Positions 25,734 to 38,800 of a stretch of 64,000 nt of DNA are shown one piece after another (within the stretch, counting starts at the first letter, position 1; each line of letters opens with the position of its first letter). The stretch lies in NCBI RefSeq assembly GCF_030265065.1, contig NC_080412.1, forward strand, positions 36,455,001 to 36,519,000, given 5' to 3'. This DNA comes from Corythoichthys intestinalis. Its lineage: Eukaryota > Chordata > Actinopteri > Syngnathiformes > Syngnathidae. The position numbers and the translations under genes were made by a program. The notes beneath the pieces are model-generated. The model saw nothing but the letters and a program-made list of their open reading frames with translations. It did no database searches and was not told where the DNA came from.

Positions 25734-26402
25734 ATACAACCTTCAAGTGTACTATTGATGGAAAAAGAAAAGAATTTTGATTCTTTAATGCGGAATGGAG
25801 CTTCACTTCCTGTAAGTATAAATATACACATTAAAAAAAAAAAAAAAAGACAATCAAGACTAGTGCTAAAAATGAGTATTTTTAATTATTCTTTTATGTT
25901 TGCATATTTCCTTCAAAGGTAGATGAACCCAGACATGATCTCCCAAATTCATCCGCATCCCTCTCCCCGCTTCTTCCCAAAGCTCTCTCTGCTGTTCTGC
26001 ATGCCAGGCAAACCCCCCCTGGCCCCGGCTCCGAGCCTCAACCCAGTAGAGCTTCTGCAGAACGCTCGTCACCCACGCTGGAGCGACTGCAGTCTGAGCT
26101 GAGAGAACTGAGAGAGGAGTTCCAACAGATGAAAAGTCAACACAAGTACAGTGTTTCACACAACGTTTTAGGAATTATAACATTATTTTCATAAATTCTG
26201 AGTTCATTTTCTTGTCTTCCAGCAAAGAAATCAAACTTCTGATGAATGAGCTTGACGAAGAGAAGAGAATTCGTTTAACCTTACAGGTAAGTTTATCATA
26301 TTGGTTCTTCATTCGGGTGCTTCCATGATTTTAGTCATCTGTAGTTACAATTTTATTTCATAGATGGAGCTACAACGTATGAAGAAACACATGTCAAAAT
26401 GA
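25734..26402 (+). CDS. SH3KBP1/CIN85-like C-terminal coiled-coil protein, coil-only gene model
   Basis: Exons: 25734-25811 (ATG at 25758), 25919-26145, 26223-26286 and 26364-26402 (TGA). All have standard GT-AG sites and agree in phase; from the ATG the product is 127 residues. A Ser/Pro-rich middle (SSASLSPLLPKAL) is followed by a heptad-rich coil: LERLQSELRELREEFQQMKS, then KEIKLLMNELDEEKRIRL and TLQMELQRMKKHMSK at the end. The coil matches the C-terminus of SH3KBP1 (KEIK-LLSELDEEKKIRLRLQME as I recall it), which trimerises and binds partners in endocytic receptor down-regulation. The exon 25734 frame stays open upstream of the ATG, so an unseen 5' exon in phase 0 is possible, but no SH3-coding sequence occurs in the window. 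It may be a coil-only paralogue or the 3' end of a longer gene. Confidence 0.65.
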
Positions 26403-26412
26403 CAACAACAAC

Positions 26413-27150
26413 TACCGTAATTTTCGCACTATAAGGCGCACCGGACTATTAGCCGCCACCCACAAAATTTGACACGAAAACGACATTTGTTCATACTGTA
26501 GATAAGCCGCACTGCACTATATGCCACAGCTGTCTTCACTGTATTATGGGGTATTTACACCACAAGATATTACCACTTTATTTGACAGCGGCATCATACG
26601 ACTGTCATAAGACCAAATGAACCACTATGAAGCTTTGAACCAATTGGCTGCAAAGCGTCATTACTTCAAGAAGCTTCATTTGGCTATCACTGCTCCCTAG
26701 GGGAAGACAGTCAACCTCTGCTGACACCTGCTGTCAACACTGTTGTTGTCCAACATGCCTCTTTGCATGCATTGCTGTGCTACAGATGTAAATAACAATC
26801 AAAATTCATGTTCTGTGCTAATTATTTCGTCAGTTACTGTTCCAGTTGTTTCAATAATTCCTAGTTATGGTATTTGGTAACACTCTATTTGACAGTGGCT
26901 TCATAAGACTCATTAGACAATCATAATTATGATAAGGCACTGTCCTGAGCATTAATGAATGCTTATAACAGATGTCGTTTAGTGTTATCCAGCAAATTAT
27001 CTCACTTTTGAATGGATGTAAAAGAGCCGAGCTGGACATAAATGTAATTAATGACACTTAATGACATCTGTCATTCTGTAATGCCCAGGATAGTGTCATG
27101 TCATAATTATGACGGTGTTATAACCCCACTGTCAAATAAGTGCGGCATTC
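26413..27150. repeat. MITE with ACCGTAATTTTCGCACTATAAG end (family F) plus family D sequence
   Basis: The family F terminus starts about 10 bases after the stop codon of the coiled-coil gene. Its interior contains GACACGAAAACGACATTTGT and AGACAGTCAACCTCTGCTG, as in the copies at 41319-43627, 51368-52224 and 56655-60107. It runs into family D sequence (GATGTCGTTTAGTG, CATAATTATGACGG) near 26880-27150. The matching right terminus is missing, so this copy is truncated. Confidence 0.75.
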
Positions 27151-27274
27151 CGGAGATATCTCAAGAAAACAACCTCACCGGTCATTTTTGACCCACTTAT
27201 GCATCTAAGGGTTAAGATGACACTCGTCATGCTAAATGCTAATGCTAACGAGAACACTAAATCTATGCTAATGC

Positions 27275-27748
27275 CAGTGTTGTTAATAACGGAGTTGGAG
27301 TATAACGGTGTTACGAACGGCGTTATTTTTTTCAGTAGTGAGTAATCTAATTAATTACTATGTTTTTTTGTTTGTTTTTGGAATGAAAAAAAAATATATG
27401 AAAGGTAGCACCAGTTACTAATTACGCTAACATTCAGGTAACTGAGTGACTAACTCAATAAGTTTTTGGGAGAAGTAATTTGTAACTTAATTTATTACTT
27501 TTTTTAAAGTAAGATTAACAACATTGATCACCACCACCTTCCCCCCTCCCCCCTCCTTCTCTAGCAGCTGTCAAAATCAGACAATTGGCGTTTCATTCAA
27601 CCAAATTGTAGAAACGCGCCCCTCCGCATCTTCAGTAACGGTAACGGCGTTGTAAAGATGGGAAAAGTAATTCATTAGATTACTCACTACTGAAAAAACA
27701 TAACACCGTTAGAAACGACGTTATACTCCAACTCCGTTATTAACAACA
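27275..27748. mobile_element. MITE with long inverted ends (TTAATAACGGAGTTGGAG)
   Basis: The left arm CAGTGTTGTTAATAACGGAG, continuing TTGGAGTATAACGG, is repeated inverted at 27700-27748 (CGTTATACTCCAACTCCGTT). The ends resemble those of the hAT element at 43960-45440 (CAGTGTTGTCACAG). No clean TSD was found. It is 474 bp, non-coding. Confidence 0.75.
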
Positions 27749-27749
27749 C

Positions 27750-28700
27750 AGGGGAACAGATAAATAACAATCACTAAAATATTTGACTCCTTTATAAACT
27801 GTCACGTTGTCATATACAACGAGGCAAAGCGACAGTTTATAAAAGAGTAAAATATTTACTTACCAAATCAATGTGTGCAGGAGTATTTTGGTGTTAGAAA
27901 AAGGGCAAAATAGTGACGAGGCAGATTTTCACATGAATGAAAGAACGCCCAAAGACCACTGGGTACAAAAAAAACAAAACAATTTTTTTCCCAATTTGAC
28001 TTAACTGAGATACATCAAGTTAGGCATATTTTCCAGCCCCAACTTACTACTTACTTATTACAAATGAGTGTTCACAACAGGTTGGTAAACATTGAGCTTG
28101 GTTCACTTATCCTATTCACTTTTATTCACAATTCAAGTTGTCTTTTAGCAGTTGTAGAGTACCAATCAGAGAATCGTTTGCATTTTGCCATGTTCATATC
28201 GTAAATTTGATAACATGCATCAGCTATTGTTGCTGAATAATGTCTAGATGTTTATAGTACAAAAATACTTAGCCTTCTGATACATGAATTATGAAATTCT
28301 TGGTCAGGATTTTTTTCTGAAGTGTTTTTATTCTTCTTAGGACATGAAAAAAAAAACATTTTTAGTAGGTGTCCTTTGTATTGACCGCTATGCACCAGAG
28401 GGTTAACAACTAACATGTTCACGTGTTGTATAAATTATGTATACTGTAGTATTACTATTATTAGTTATACAGTTGCTATGAATAAATGAACTTGTACCAC
28501 TTGTTATTTAAGCACAAGAGTATTTATAATATTATGTTGCATCTGCTTTTGCATTTTAGTTGACTTTTTAGTTGAGTTTGCCATTACTGTAAATGTACTA
28601 TCAACATGCAATGTCTTACTGTTTCTAGTGAAAGAGGAGCAGACAAAAAAAGCCAGTATTAAACCAGCACGATTTAATGTTAAATTTACTTTTGGTTTTA
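27750..28700. other. Single-copy intergenic sequence between the coiled-coil gene and liph
   Basis: AT-rich sequence with no convincing exon, terminal repeat or promoter. An inverted pair AAACTGTCACGTTGTCATAT / GTTGTATATGACAACG-like around 27795-27840 (CGTTGTCATATACAACG) forms a small hairpin. An AATAAA at about 28483 could serve a transcript from the plus-strand gene upstream. Confidence 0.3.
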
Positions 28701-28702
28701 AT

Positions 28703-29330
28703 AGGGCTATCAAAATTATCGCGTTAACAGGCGGTAATTAATTTTTAAAATTAATCCTGTTAAAATATTTGACGCATTTAACGCACATGCCCCGCTCAAA
28801 CAGATTATAATGACATCACAGTGTCATGTCCACTTGTTACTTGTGTTTTTTGGTGTTCTGTCACCCTCTGCTGGCGCTTGGGTGCGATTGATTTTATAGG
28901 TTTCAGCACCATGAGCGTTGTGTGATTATTGACATCAACAATGGCGAGCTACTAGTTTAGTTTTTGATTGAAAATTTTACAAATTTTATTAAAACGAAAA
29001 CATTAAGAGTGGTTTTAATATAACATTTCTATAACTTGTACTAAAATTTATCTTTTAAGAACTACAAGTCTTTCTATCCATGGATCGCTTTAACAGAATG
29101 TTAATAATGTGAATGCCATCTTGTTGATTTATTGTTATAATAAACAAATACAGTACTTATTTACAGTATGTTGAATGTGTATATCCGTCTTGTGTCTTAC
29201 CTTTCCATTCCAACGATAATTTACAGAAAAATGTGGCATATTTTATAGATGGCTTGAATTGCGATTAATTACGATTAATTTTTAAGCTGTGATTAACTCG
29301 ATTACAAATTTTAATCGTTTGACAGCCCTA
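28703..29330. mobile_element. hAT-like MITE family A, copy with near-perfect TSD
   Basis: Ends TAGGGCTATCAAAATTATCG and AATCGTTTGACAGCCCTA. The flanks GGTTTTAA (28695-28702) and GTTTTTAA (29331-29338) match in 7 of 8 bases. The 628 bp are non-coding. The interior includes CTCTGCTGGCGCTTGGG and CAACAATGGCGAGCTACTAG as in the other copies. Confidence 0.85.
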
Positions 29331-29470
29331 GTTTTTAAGTCATATTATATAACTTGATTACTATTACTGAACTATGATTTTTCTGTTGAAATGTGAGCAA
29401 AAAATGCTGTGAAATAAATAAGTTATTGTGCATCAATTAAAAGCAGAATGTTGTAAAATGTTTTTTTTTC

Positions 29471-29476
29471 TTTATT
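29471..29476 (-). promoter_or_regulatory. Probable liph poly(A) signal
   Basis: TTTATT on the plus strand reads AATAAA on the minus strand, about 355 bases after the liph stop codon, in unique sequence just before the family A MITE. It is the first such signal after the stop that lies in non-repeat sequence. Confidence 0.5.
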
Positions 29477-29830
29477 AATAATCCAGCAAAAAGTCCACAC
29501 AAATAAATAAAAAACATATATTTCTCTGGTCAGTTAAAATACATACTGCATATCCCGTGAAACAGCAGTATAATATCAGGAAGTTGTTCTTGATATTAGC
29601 TATAGCATATTTACATTCACTTAACAAAAACAATACTGTTATATGTGAGATTTCATTGTAAAGGCTTTGCATTCGATTGAGAAATGAGTTATTTTTCAGT
29701 AGCGTCAGATAATAAAATATCAGAAAAGGACAGACAATACATTCAATGTCGCAGATTGTGTGCTGTGTCGAAAGTCTCACAGACTGAATTGGTGCAAGCT
29801 TAACGTAACGTGACGTGATGTGATTTAGCC

Positions 29831-32800
29831 TCAGAAGTTGGACTCTTGGCAGGGAAGTGGCGTGAAGGAGACCTCTTTGCTCTCCTCCAGGATCAAGTCG
29901 TAGCGACACAGAGGCCTGAGATGAACAAACAAGTGTCAACTAAGTAAGAATGGCAAGATATAAAATGGATAATCGTGTGGCGATACCTGTCGACACGGTC
30001 CAGATGCGTGAGCCGGACCCAGAGAACACGTAGTTTGTATTTCGGCTTGAAAATGTTTCCAGTGGAGAACATGAGGGTCATCTTATTCACTGACTTGATG
30101 TCAGTGTCAAAGTGGGCCAATAACTTAGTTTCGGTGAACTTCTTGAACTGGGCAGCTCTACTGTTATTTAGACAAACAGACAGGAAGCCACAATCAAGTT
30201 TGAAAATAAATACAGATATGGCGGAAAACAGACAAGACTAAAAAAAGCCGTTTCTGCTCTTGCACTCCTCTCTAAAAGAAACTGCTGTATTTTAAGCCAA
30301 AATGACTTGTTGTGTTTGATAGAACATTATGTCTATATGCTGCCATAGCAGATTCATGGCGCATTAAGCCCTCGAACTATTTTTAATGTGTCCGTTTTAC
30401 CCTGGAAACCCCCGTTTACAGACGTCGCGCAACCGCTTTTGTTTCAACTCAGCCATAAAACAAAGGTAAATTAATTACCTGGGTCTTTCCCAAAGGGAAA
30501 GCCAAGGTTATGTTGTTCTGCAGCTTTAGCCTATTTATATCTTTTCTTCTTTATTATTATTATTTTTCATCTTATTCTCCGCATTTTTTCGGCGCGCCGC
30601 ATAGCCCGAATCGCTGCGCCGATCAGCACCGTTCAAGTATCGAAACGTCCGGGATTTTCGCGCGACGCAGGCTTTTTTACAAACGGCCCCGAAAAATTTT
30701 CCGTTCGCCCGTAAACGGCGATTTTCCAATTTTTAAAAAAAATTTCAAAATGCTACTTGTCCTACAATTTTTTACCAAATCACATAATTTGGGCATCAAA
30801 AAAATTCCGGGACAGTGAGGGGCATAAAAGTTGGATACAGAATTTGGAAAAAATTTACGGTTCCCTGGAAATTTGCCAAAAACTATTTCAATGGAATTTA
30901 CATTGCATTGATGCCATTGACGGCCATGCATGTCGAATCCACTGATGCCAATGTACTTGGATTCTATTGACTATATGGATGTCGATGCCATTGACGGCCA
31001 TGGACGTCCAAAATTTTTCCCATTCATTTTCAATGGGGATTTTTTTTTTTTCCCCAATTCAACAGAAAATGACCAGATATCAATAGGAAGTGTCCCCCAA
31101 ACTTCCCAGATTCCATTGACGCTTATAGGGGGTGCCATGGACGTCCAAATTTCCCATTCATTTCTCATGGCATTTACTTTGTTAATGCCATTGACTGGCA
31201 TGTTTCTCCATTGTATTGATGCCAATGTACTTGGATTCCATTGACAGCTATGTAAGTTGATCCCATTGACGTCCATGGACGTCCAAATTTTTTCCCATTC
31301 ATTTTCAATGGCAAAAAAAACAATGTCCACAAATCAACAGGAAATAAATGACCAGATATCAATAGGACGTGTACCCCAAATGTCCCCGATTGCTTTGACG
31401 CTTATGGAGAGTGATGCCATTGACGTCAATGGACGTCCAAACTTCCCATTCATTTCCAATGGCATTTCATCATGTTTTTTCATTTTATTAATGCCAATGT
31501 ACTTAGATTCCATTGACACCTATGTAAGTTGATGCCATTGACGTCCATGGACGTCCAAATTTTTTCCCATTCATTTTCAATGGCAAAAAAAAAATGTCCC
31601 CAAATCAACAGGAAATGACCAGATATCAATAGGACGTGTACCCCAAATGTCCCCGATTGCTTTGACGCTTATGGAGAGTAATGCCATTGACGTCCATGGA
31701 CGTCCAAACTTCCCATTCATTTCCAATGGCATTTCATCATGTTTTTTCATTTTATTGATGCCAATGTACTTAGATTCCATTGACAGCTATGTAAGTTGAT
31801 CCCATTGACGTCCACGGACGTCCAACTTTTTTCCCATTCATTTTCAATGGCAAAAAAACAATGTCCCCAAATCAACAGGAAATGACCAGATATCAATAGG
31901 ACGTGTACCCCAAATGTCCCCGATTGCATTGACGCTTATGGAGGGTGATGCCATTGACGTCCATGTACGTCCAAACTTCGCATTCATTTCCAATGGCATT
32001 TCATCATGTTTTTTCATTTTATTGATGCCAATGTACTTAGATTCCATTGACACCTATGTAAGTTGATGCCATTGACATCCATGGACGTCCAAATTTGTTC
32101 CCATTCATTTTCAATGGCAAAAAAAATGTCCCCAAGTCAACAGGAAATGACCAGATATCAATAGGACATGTACCCCAAACGTCCCCTATTGCTTTGACGC
32201 TTATGGAGAGTGATGCCATTGACATCCATGGACGTCCAAACTTCCCATTCATTTACAATGGCATTTCATCATGTTTTTTCATTTTATTGATGCCAATGTA
32301 CTTAGATTCCATTGACACCTATGTAAGTTGAAACCATTGACGTCCATGGACGTCCAAATTTTTTCCCATTCATTTTCAATGGCAAAAAAAAAATGTCCCC
32401 AAATCAACAGGAAATGACCAGATATCAGTAGGACGTGTTCCCCAAATGTCCCCGATTGCATTGACGCTTATGGAGGGTGCTGCCATAGACGGACATGGAC
32501 GTCCAATTCTCCCAATCATTTCTAATGGCGTTTACTTTGTTTAATGCCATTGACTGGCATTATTGTCCATTCTATCGATAGACCTGAGTGGGGCGAAGAT
32601 CTGTATCTCCACAGAGGAAAGACCCAGGTGTAATTTCTCCCGAAATTGCAGTTTCTAGTTATATATATTATTCAAAATGTCTGTCATTTTTAGCTTAGAA
32701 TCATTAATTGATGGCTAATGTTTTATTAGAAAAAAAGAACACTTAAAAAAATTATTCGCTCGCGTATTTTAAACTTTTAAACAAATTACGTCACAATGAA

Positions 32801-35800
32801 AAATTTGGCGTCTGTAAATAAGTCGCGGATATCTACCTCATAACTATCGCTTAATTGTATTTTTTTGGGGAGCTCTCCCGTGGAGTATATGTGTAGTCCG
32901 TTAAAAAAAGTCTGGGAATGGCTGGGCCTGTCGTGAGGAGGTAGCCATTGGTTCCTAACATGGTAGATTGTTTACTTGCTCAAGGTCACTGTCTTGCAGT
33001 GCTGTCACTTGCTCATGTCTGTCAATGCACAAAAATTCCCGTGTTTTCAACAGTGGTCAACAGCAGATTTCAAGAATGCATTCATGGAGGAGAAGACCAT
33101 TTAAAGAAGGACATTTTTGAACGACAATTCCATCATTGTTTCTTAAATGGCAGTTTTAAGGTTTTAATTAGTATTAATAATATTTTTTTTTTCTTCGAAC
33201 CCTCTTAGTTTTATTGAATTGTCAAAAAGTTTTTCTGGGTGAGCCTGTATCTTAGCCGGATAAAGGCTGAGTTAGCATGAAGACTTACTGGTCAATCGTT
33301 GCCACAGCATTTGTACCATTGCCATGAAGTTTAACTGTGATATAGCCCCAGTGTTCCTCCTGGTTCCAAACCACCACATCCAGTCTGTAATTTGACTCTG
33401 ACAAAAGAAAAATACTCATTTTCACATTGAGAAAAAGAAAAATCTTCCATAACTTCACTAATTAAAAATATGCAGTTTTTCTCTTTATACTTACTGCAGT
33501 ACGGAGCCTTTTCATTCGTGATGAAGAAGTTTTTGGTTTGGCCTAACGTCAACAAAATGTTTTTATACTTGACGACGTCGTAACCTGGATTGGAGAGAAA
33601 CATCCCTGAACTTTTGGTAACAAGATGCATGAACCTATCTATGTCAAAACTAGTGCTGCAACAATTAATCGATTAACTCGAGTATTCGATTAGAAAAAAA
33701 GATTCGAATTAAGTTTTGCTGCTTCGAGTATTCGTTTAATTGAAGTGGCGTTGTAATGGTTTGTTTTGAAAGTGTTTGCATTTTTATTGATTTGGGTGGA
33801 TACACTGCCGTCTAGTCTGCCTCATTTCATGTGGTTGAATCCAGCTGCTCCCTGTTAACACCAACATAAGCTAAATTTTTGTTTGAGCTCATGTTTTTTT
33901 AATGCATTCGTAAAGTATATTTAGACGTTTTTTGTGGGAATATGTGTCTTAACCACTTGTTAAGAGCATTGTAGAAAAAAAACCGTTAGCATTTTATAGC
34001 ATTTAAGCTAGCAGACTTTTGCTATGTAAGTTAGCCAATTGTTCTTTTGTTGTACATAGATCTTCATTTTATTAATACCGTTTGAGACTCAACTCAGGTA
34101 TTTTAATTTTTTATGTTCCTTATCCGGTTACTCGATTATTCGAACTAACTAGTTTATCGATTAATCGACTACTAAAATAATCGATAGCTGCAGCCCTAGT
34201 CAAAACAACAAAATGCACATTTTGAGTCCAATATTTGCCATATTCATGCTGCTGATCCTGTTCAGTTGTAAATAATTGTAAAGAAAATTGACATTAATAG
34301 AGTACGTACCAAACACAGGACACCCGGCGTCACCAAACTGCTCACAACTAGTGCACTTGCCGTCCTGGAAGTCCTTGTAATTGGTGCATGGGAAAGCTCT
34401 GCTAGTGCAAATGCGTTTCAAGGACTCACAGTAGAGGTACACTGATCGCTGGTGGTCACATTTAAAGTAGGCAGTTCCTGCACAAAAGAAGAAAATGTGC
34501 CATTATGAAAATATTTTCATAAAATCTGGAGTAATGGAGCTACCTGAGAAAATAGTTTTAGGGCAGCCAGGTTGATCCGTTCCCCCGTTTGCGTAAAAAT
34601 CAATGTGACCAAGAGCTCCTCTGTAGCCCAGCGCTTAAAAAAATAAAAAAATAAAAACACAGATCAACAACATGTATTCTATTAATTCTTCTTCTTATTG
34701 TTTTACCATCAATATCCGTGTGCAGGGCATCCACAAACTGGGCATCTGTGGGATCCAGTCGGTCCTCTGGGGGCGCTCCAGTGAACTGAGGCCCAGCAGG
34801 ATCCAGAGCTGTAAAAATGACACCAACCATGGCTTGTACCATTAATGTTTCAGTGCAAAAATTCTGGGGTTGTTTCTTGACAAAGTCAGAACAACATAAT
34901 GCATGGACTTCACTATCAGTTGACAGGACACGGGGCTCGGGGCCGATCCGTTGGGGGCCTATTTTCAAAAACTTAAAATTTAAACATCGTCAAAACCAAA
35001 GCCGCTAGTGACCTAAAACCAAAACAGACAGGTCCCTTAGGCATATATGAGTTTCCATGAGCAGCGACATCAAAAAATTCAAAGTTGTTCCCTAATAAAA
35101 TCAAGATAATATTTTTCATACAAGTATAACAAAACTTAAAATGGCTATAAAATTCTCAAATTTTACGCTAGGCGCACAAAAATCACCAGATGCAGAGATA
35201 ATCACCTATGTTTTCAGGATCATTAGCAATATTTAACATATTATATAGGTTTTTGCTCAAAATAGCAACTTTTTTTTTTTTTTTTAATATAGTGCAAGTT
35301 TTCAACAGCTAATAAATCACTCAATTATGACATTAGAAACTTAATACTTAAGGAAAGCATGCAAAATCATCTTAAATTCACTGGAAAAAAGCAAAATTTG
35401 CATTTTTTTTTATATACAATCACGACTTATTAAGGTTGAATTCCCACAATCCAACATGGCGGTCGTCACGAAACAACGAACTCTTTAAGTTGAAAATTCT
35501 TGCAAACAAATGCTTAAATCGCGGAATTTCTTTAGATGTGAACGTAAAATAGTCTAGATTTTTGGTTGAAATCAAAAAACGGGCAGTTATCATTCATTTT
35601 ACGTAAATATTTTAAGCCAAACTTAAGGTATTGTTTGATCCAACATGGCGGCCGTCGCAGAACAAAGAGCTTTTTAAGTTGAAAATTCTTGCAAACAAAT
35701 TGTAATGTTACTCCTTGCCACAAGAGGCTATTTAATCGTGTCTTTCCACTGACCTGGGGTCAGCTCCAGTAGGTTTAAAATGACAGCTAATCATGACACA

Positions 35801-38800
35801 GGTGTTGGTAGTTGAGGAGGGCAAACAGTTTTTTGACTGTGTCTTAGTGCAGCATGCAGGAATGGAACATACTCATTTTGTTTGTTCATTTGTGAATACG
35901 GTTTTGAGGCTTTTGGTTTGTTACTTTTATTTGGGAGAAGTGCTTTTGAGTTAAGTTATTAGACGCCACCAGAATAAACTATTTGAAGCGAGAAATCGAC
36001 TCGCTGGTGTTTGCTTCACGTCTCCAACTGCACAGGGCGCACGTCATCATGACAATCTCCTAACTATCCTCCAGTACTTGACTAGAAACAGGGCCTAGCC
36101 AGTACACAAATGCTTAAATCGCGGAATTTCTATAGATGTGAACGTAAAACAGTCTAGATTCTTGGTTAAAAGCAAAAAACGGGCAGTTATCGTTCATTTT
36201 ATGTAAATATTTCAAGCCAAAGTTACAGTATTGTTTAATCCAACATGGCGGCCGTCACGGAATAAAGAGCTTTTTAAGTTGAAAATTCTTGCAAATACAG
36301 TAAATGCTTCAGTCACGGGATTTCTTTAGATATGAACGTAAAACAGTCGAGACTAGAGATGTCCCGATCGATCGGGATGCAGATCGATTGGGTCCGATCA
36401 CGTCATTTTCAAAGTATCGGAATCGGCAAAAAAATATCGGCCATGCCATTTTTTAATATATATATATTATTTAATTAAATCGTTTTCTAATTGTATTAAA
36501 CGTTACAGACATAATATTTTACACTCATCCAGAGTCTTTAGTTTAGGCTTAAGGTAGGATTATCAAATTTATCCCAATAACGGCGGTAATTAATTTTTCT
36601 AAAAATGCATCACGTTAAAATATTTAACGCAATAAATACATGCACTGCACGACCCACTCACGCATTGTTGCGCTCAATCTGTAATGGCGCCGTTTTACCT
36701 ATATAGAGAGATAAAAGGCAGTGTAAAATGAGTAGAGCGAATTTTGGCAGTCTTTGGAGACTTTTAAATTGGCTAAAGCCTTACAATCCCTCTCCCTGCG
36801 TTTAGAAATATCATGGGAAGCAATGTGGGGAAGCAAGGTAGCAATTGATCTTTTTCTTAACACCTTATGTTATTTCCCAACGCAGAGAAGATATATCAAT
36901 TGGTAGCACTACGCACAGTCATGGTTGCACTTCCCATCATACATTTGGGCAGAACAGTTAAATGGCTACAGTATCATTTACTGAAAGCTCAACAAATACA
37001 CTAGATGGCAATATTTAGTCACAATATACAAAGTCACACGTCTTTCTATCCGTGGATCCCTCTCACAGAAAGAATGTTAATAATGTAAATGCCATCTTGA
37101 GGATTTATTGTCATAATAAACAAATAGAGTACTTATGTACTGTGTGTTGAATGTATATATTCGTCTGAGTTTTATTCATTTTTTTCTTAATGCATTGCCA
37201 AAATGTATATGATCGGGAAAAATTATCGGGAATGATTGGAATTGAATCGGGAGCAAAAGAAAGCAATCGGATTGGGAAATATCGGGATGGGCAGATACTC
37301 AAACTAAAACGATCGGGATCGGATCGGGAGCAAAAAAACATGATCGGAACAACCCTAGTCGAGAGTCTTGGTTAAAAGCAAAAAAACGGGCAGTCCTCAT
37401 TCATTTTATGTAAACATTTCAAGCTAAAGTTAGGCTAATTTTTTCCATTCATTTCATTGTATTCACAACGTTTCAAAGTACATGCATGGTGCGAAAAATA
37501 TAATAATTACCTGGAATCCTCGACCAAATCACTCTTGAGACACTCCTGCCTGCTTATATGCAGTAAAACCTCTGTCCTATTTCCACCTAAATCCGGCGTT
37601 AGAACGCAGCGTGCGTTTGAGTTTATCAAAGTGAAAGATGCCACCACTCTCTATTGGTTTGCCCCCTTCGGGAAGGCGTGGGGCAAAGTCTGTTAGGTTC
37701 TGTGTTGGTTTTTTCCTAGTGTGACTTGTCCCTGTGATTGCCCATTGCTTTCACCTGTGTGTGTTCTCCCAGTGTATCCTGCAATTTGCATCCACCTGTG
37801 TTACTCAGCTGTTCCTCGTCTCGTTACCCCTTGTCTGCGTGTGTGTATATAATGACCCAGTTTCTTGTCACTCCTTGTTGCGTCATCGTCAATGTCTGTC
37901 TGTGTCAAAGTCAAGACCTCTCCAAGCCTTCGTGTACCAGTCCCTCCGTTTAAGTAAGTTTTGGTTAGAACCTTGCCTTTTGATCCCCAGTCCTTTTGTA
38001 TGTACTTTGTGCTTTTGTTAGTTATAATTAAAACCATTTTTTGAGTTCTCTGCCACCTGCCTTGCGTTGTTGTTTCCTTGCATTTGGGTCCACACAACCT
38101 GCCTGCCAGTGCATTCCCTGACAAAGTCTGTGTGAGAAGTCTTGTCAACTGATGGTGGAGTATATGCATAATGTATGCATGCACACGCAGGAGCGCTGGT
38201 AGTCACTAAGAGCAGGGAGTGCTGAGGATCTTTAGTTTTTCCCATCAAAAACAGCCGTTTCAGTCCAAATTCGTCATGCTTGCGCGTTTTCTCCATACAA
38301 GGCGTGCACAATGGCAGTACACGCGCATGCTTGATAGTTTACGTACTTCTACTAGGCTACTACAAAGACAGCGATTTATTTCACCAATAGTGTGTGTCGG
38401 ATTTTCTGTACTGGAAAAGCACCCATGTATTATAATGCAAATCCCTGCAGCTAGATGGCGCAATGACACAAGAACACATTTGAAAACTAAAACGTTACAG
38501 GTCAACTGCACTCTGCACGGCTACACTACAATGCGACTACAATGCGAACTATCATCATTAGGGTTGGGCATCGAGCGTCGAGCATCGATGGGATCCGGGG
38601 CTAACACTCCGATGCCCCTGGAACCGTTTGAATTTTAAAATTTCGATTCCATGTTTCGGTGCCCTGACCGCCGATCGGAAAAAAATAGCTGTCGAACACC
38701 ACGTGTGTTTGTGCATTGCAACTTGATTTCAGCCATGGATAAGGGGCGACGGTGCTAAAAAGTTTGGCTCAACTTCACAAAGAAAAATGACCGGTCAGTT

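Larger units (their letters stand above)
30220..32860. repeat. Family H repeat, second copy, split by a 2.2-kb insertion
   Basis: 30220-30470 (GGCGGAAAACAGACAAGAC to AACTCAGCCATAAAACAA) and 32660-32860 (AAAATGTCTGTCATTTTTAG to ACTATCGCTTAATTGTATTT) together match 8400-8867 in inverted order. The insertion is described separately. The copy lies in the last-but-one intron of liph. Confidence 0.65.

Noticed and set aside
29475-29939. A 154-codon minus-strand frame overlapping the last liph exon
   Set aside because: It reads the terminal exon in the wrong frame and continues into the 3'UTR; the spliced liph frame accounts for the conserved residues.
30930-32461. Repeated reverse-strand open frames of 60-119 codons ([19 protein letters not shown] and relatives)
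   Set aside because: They are the same frame of a 270-bp DNA repeat translated again and again; no protein family is recognised.
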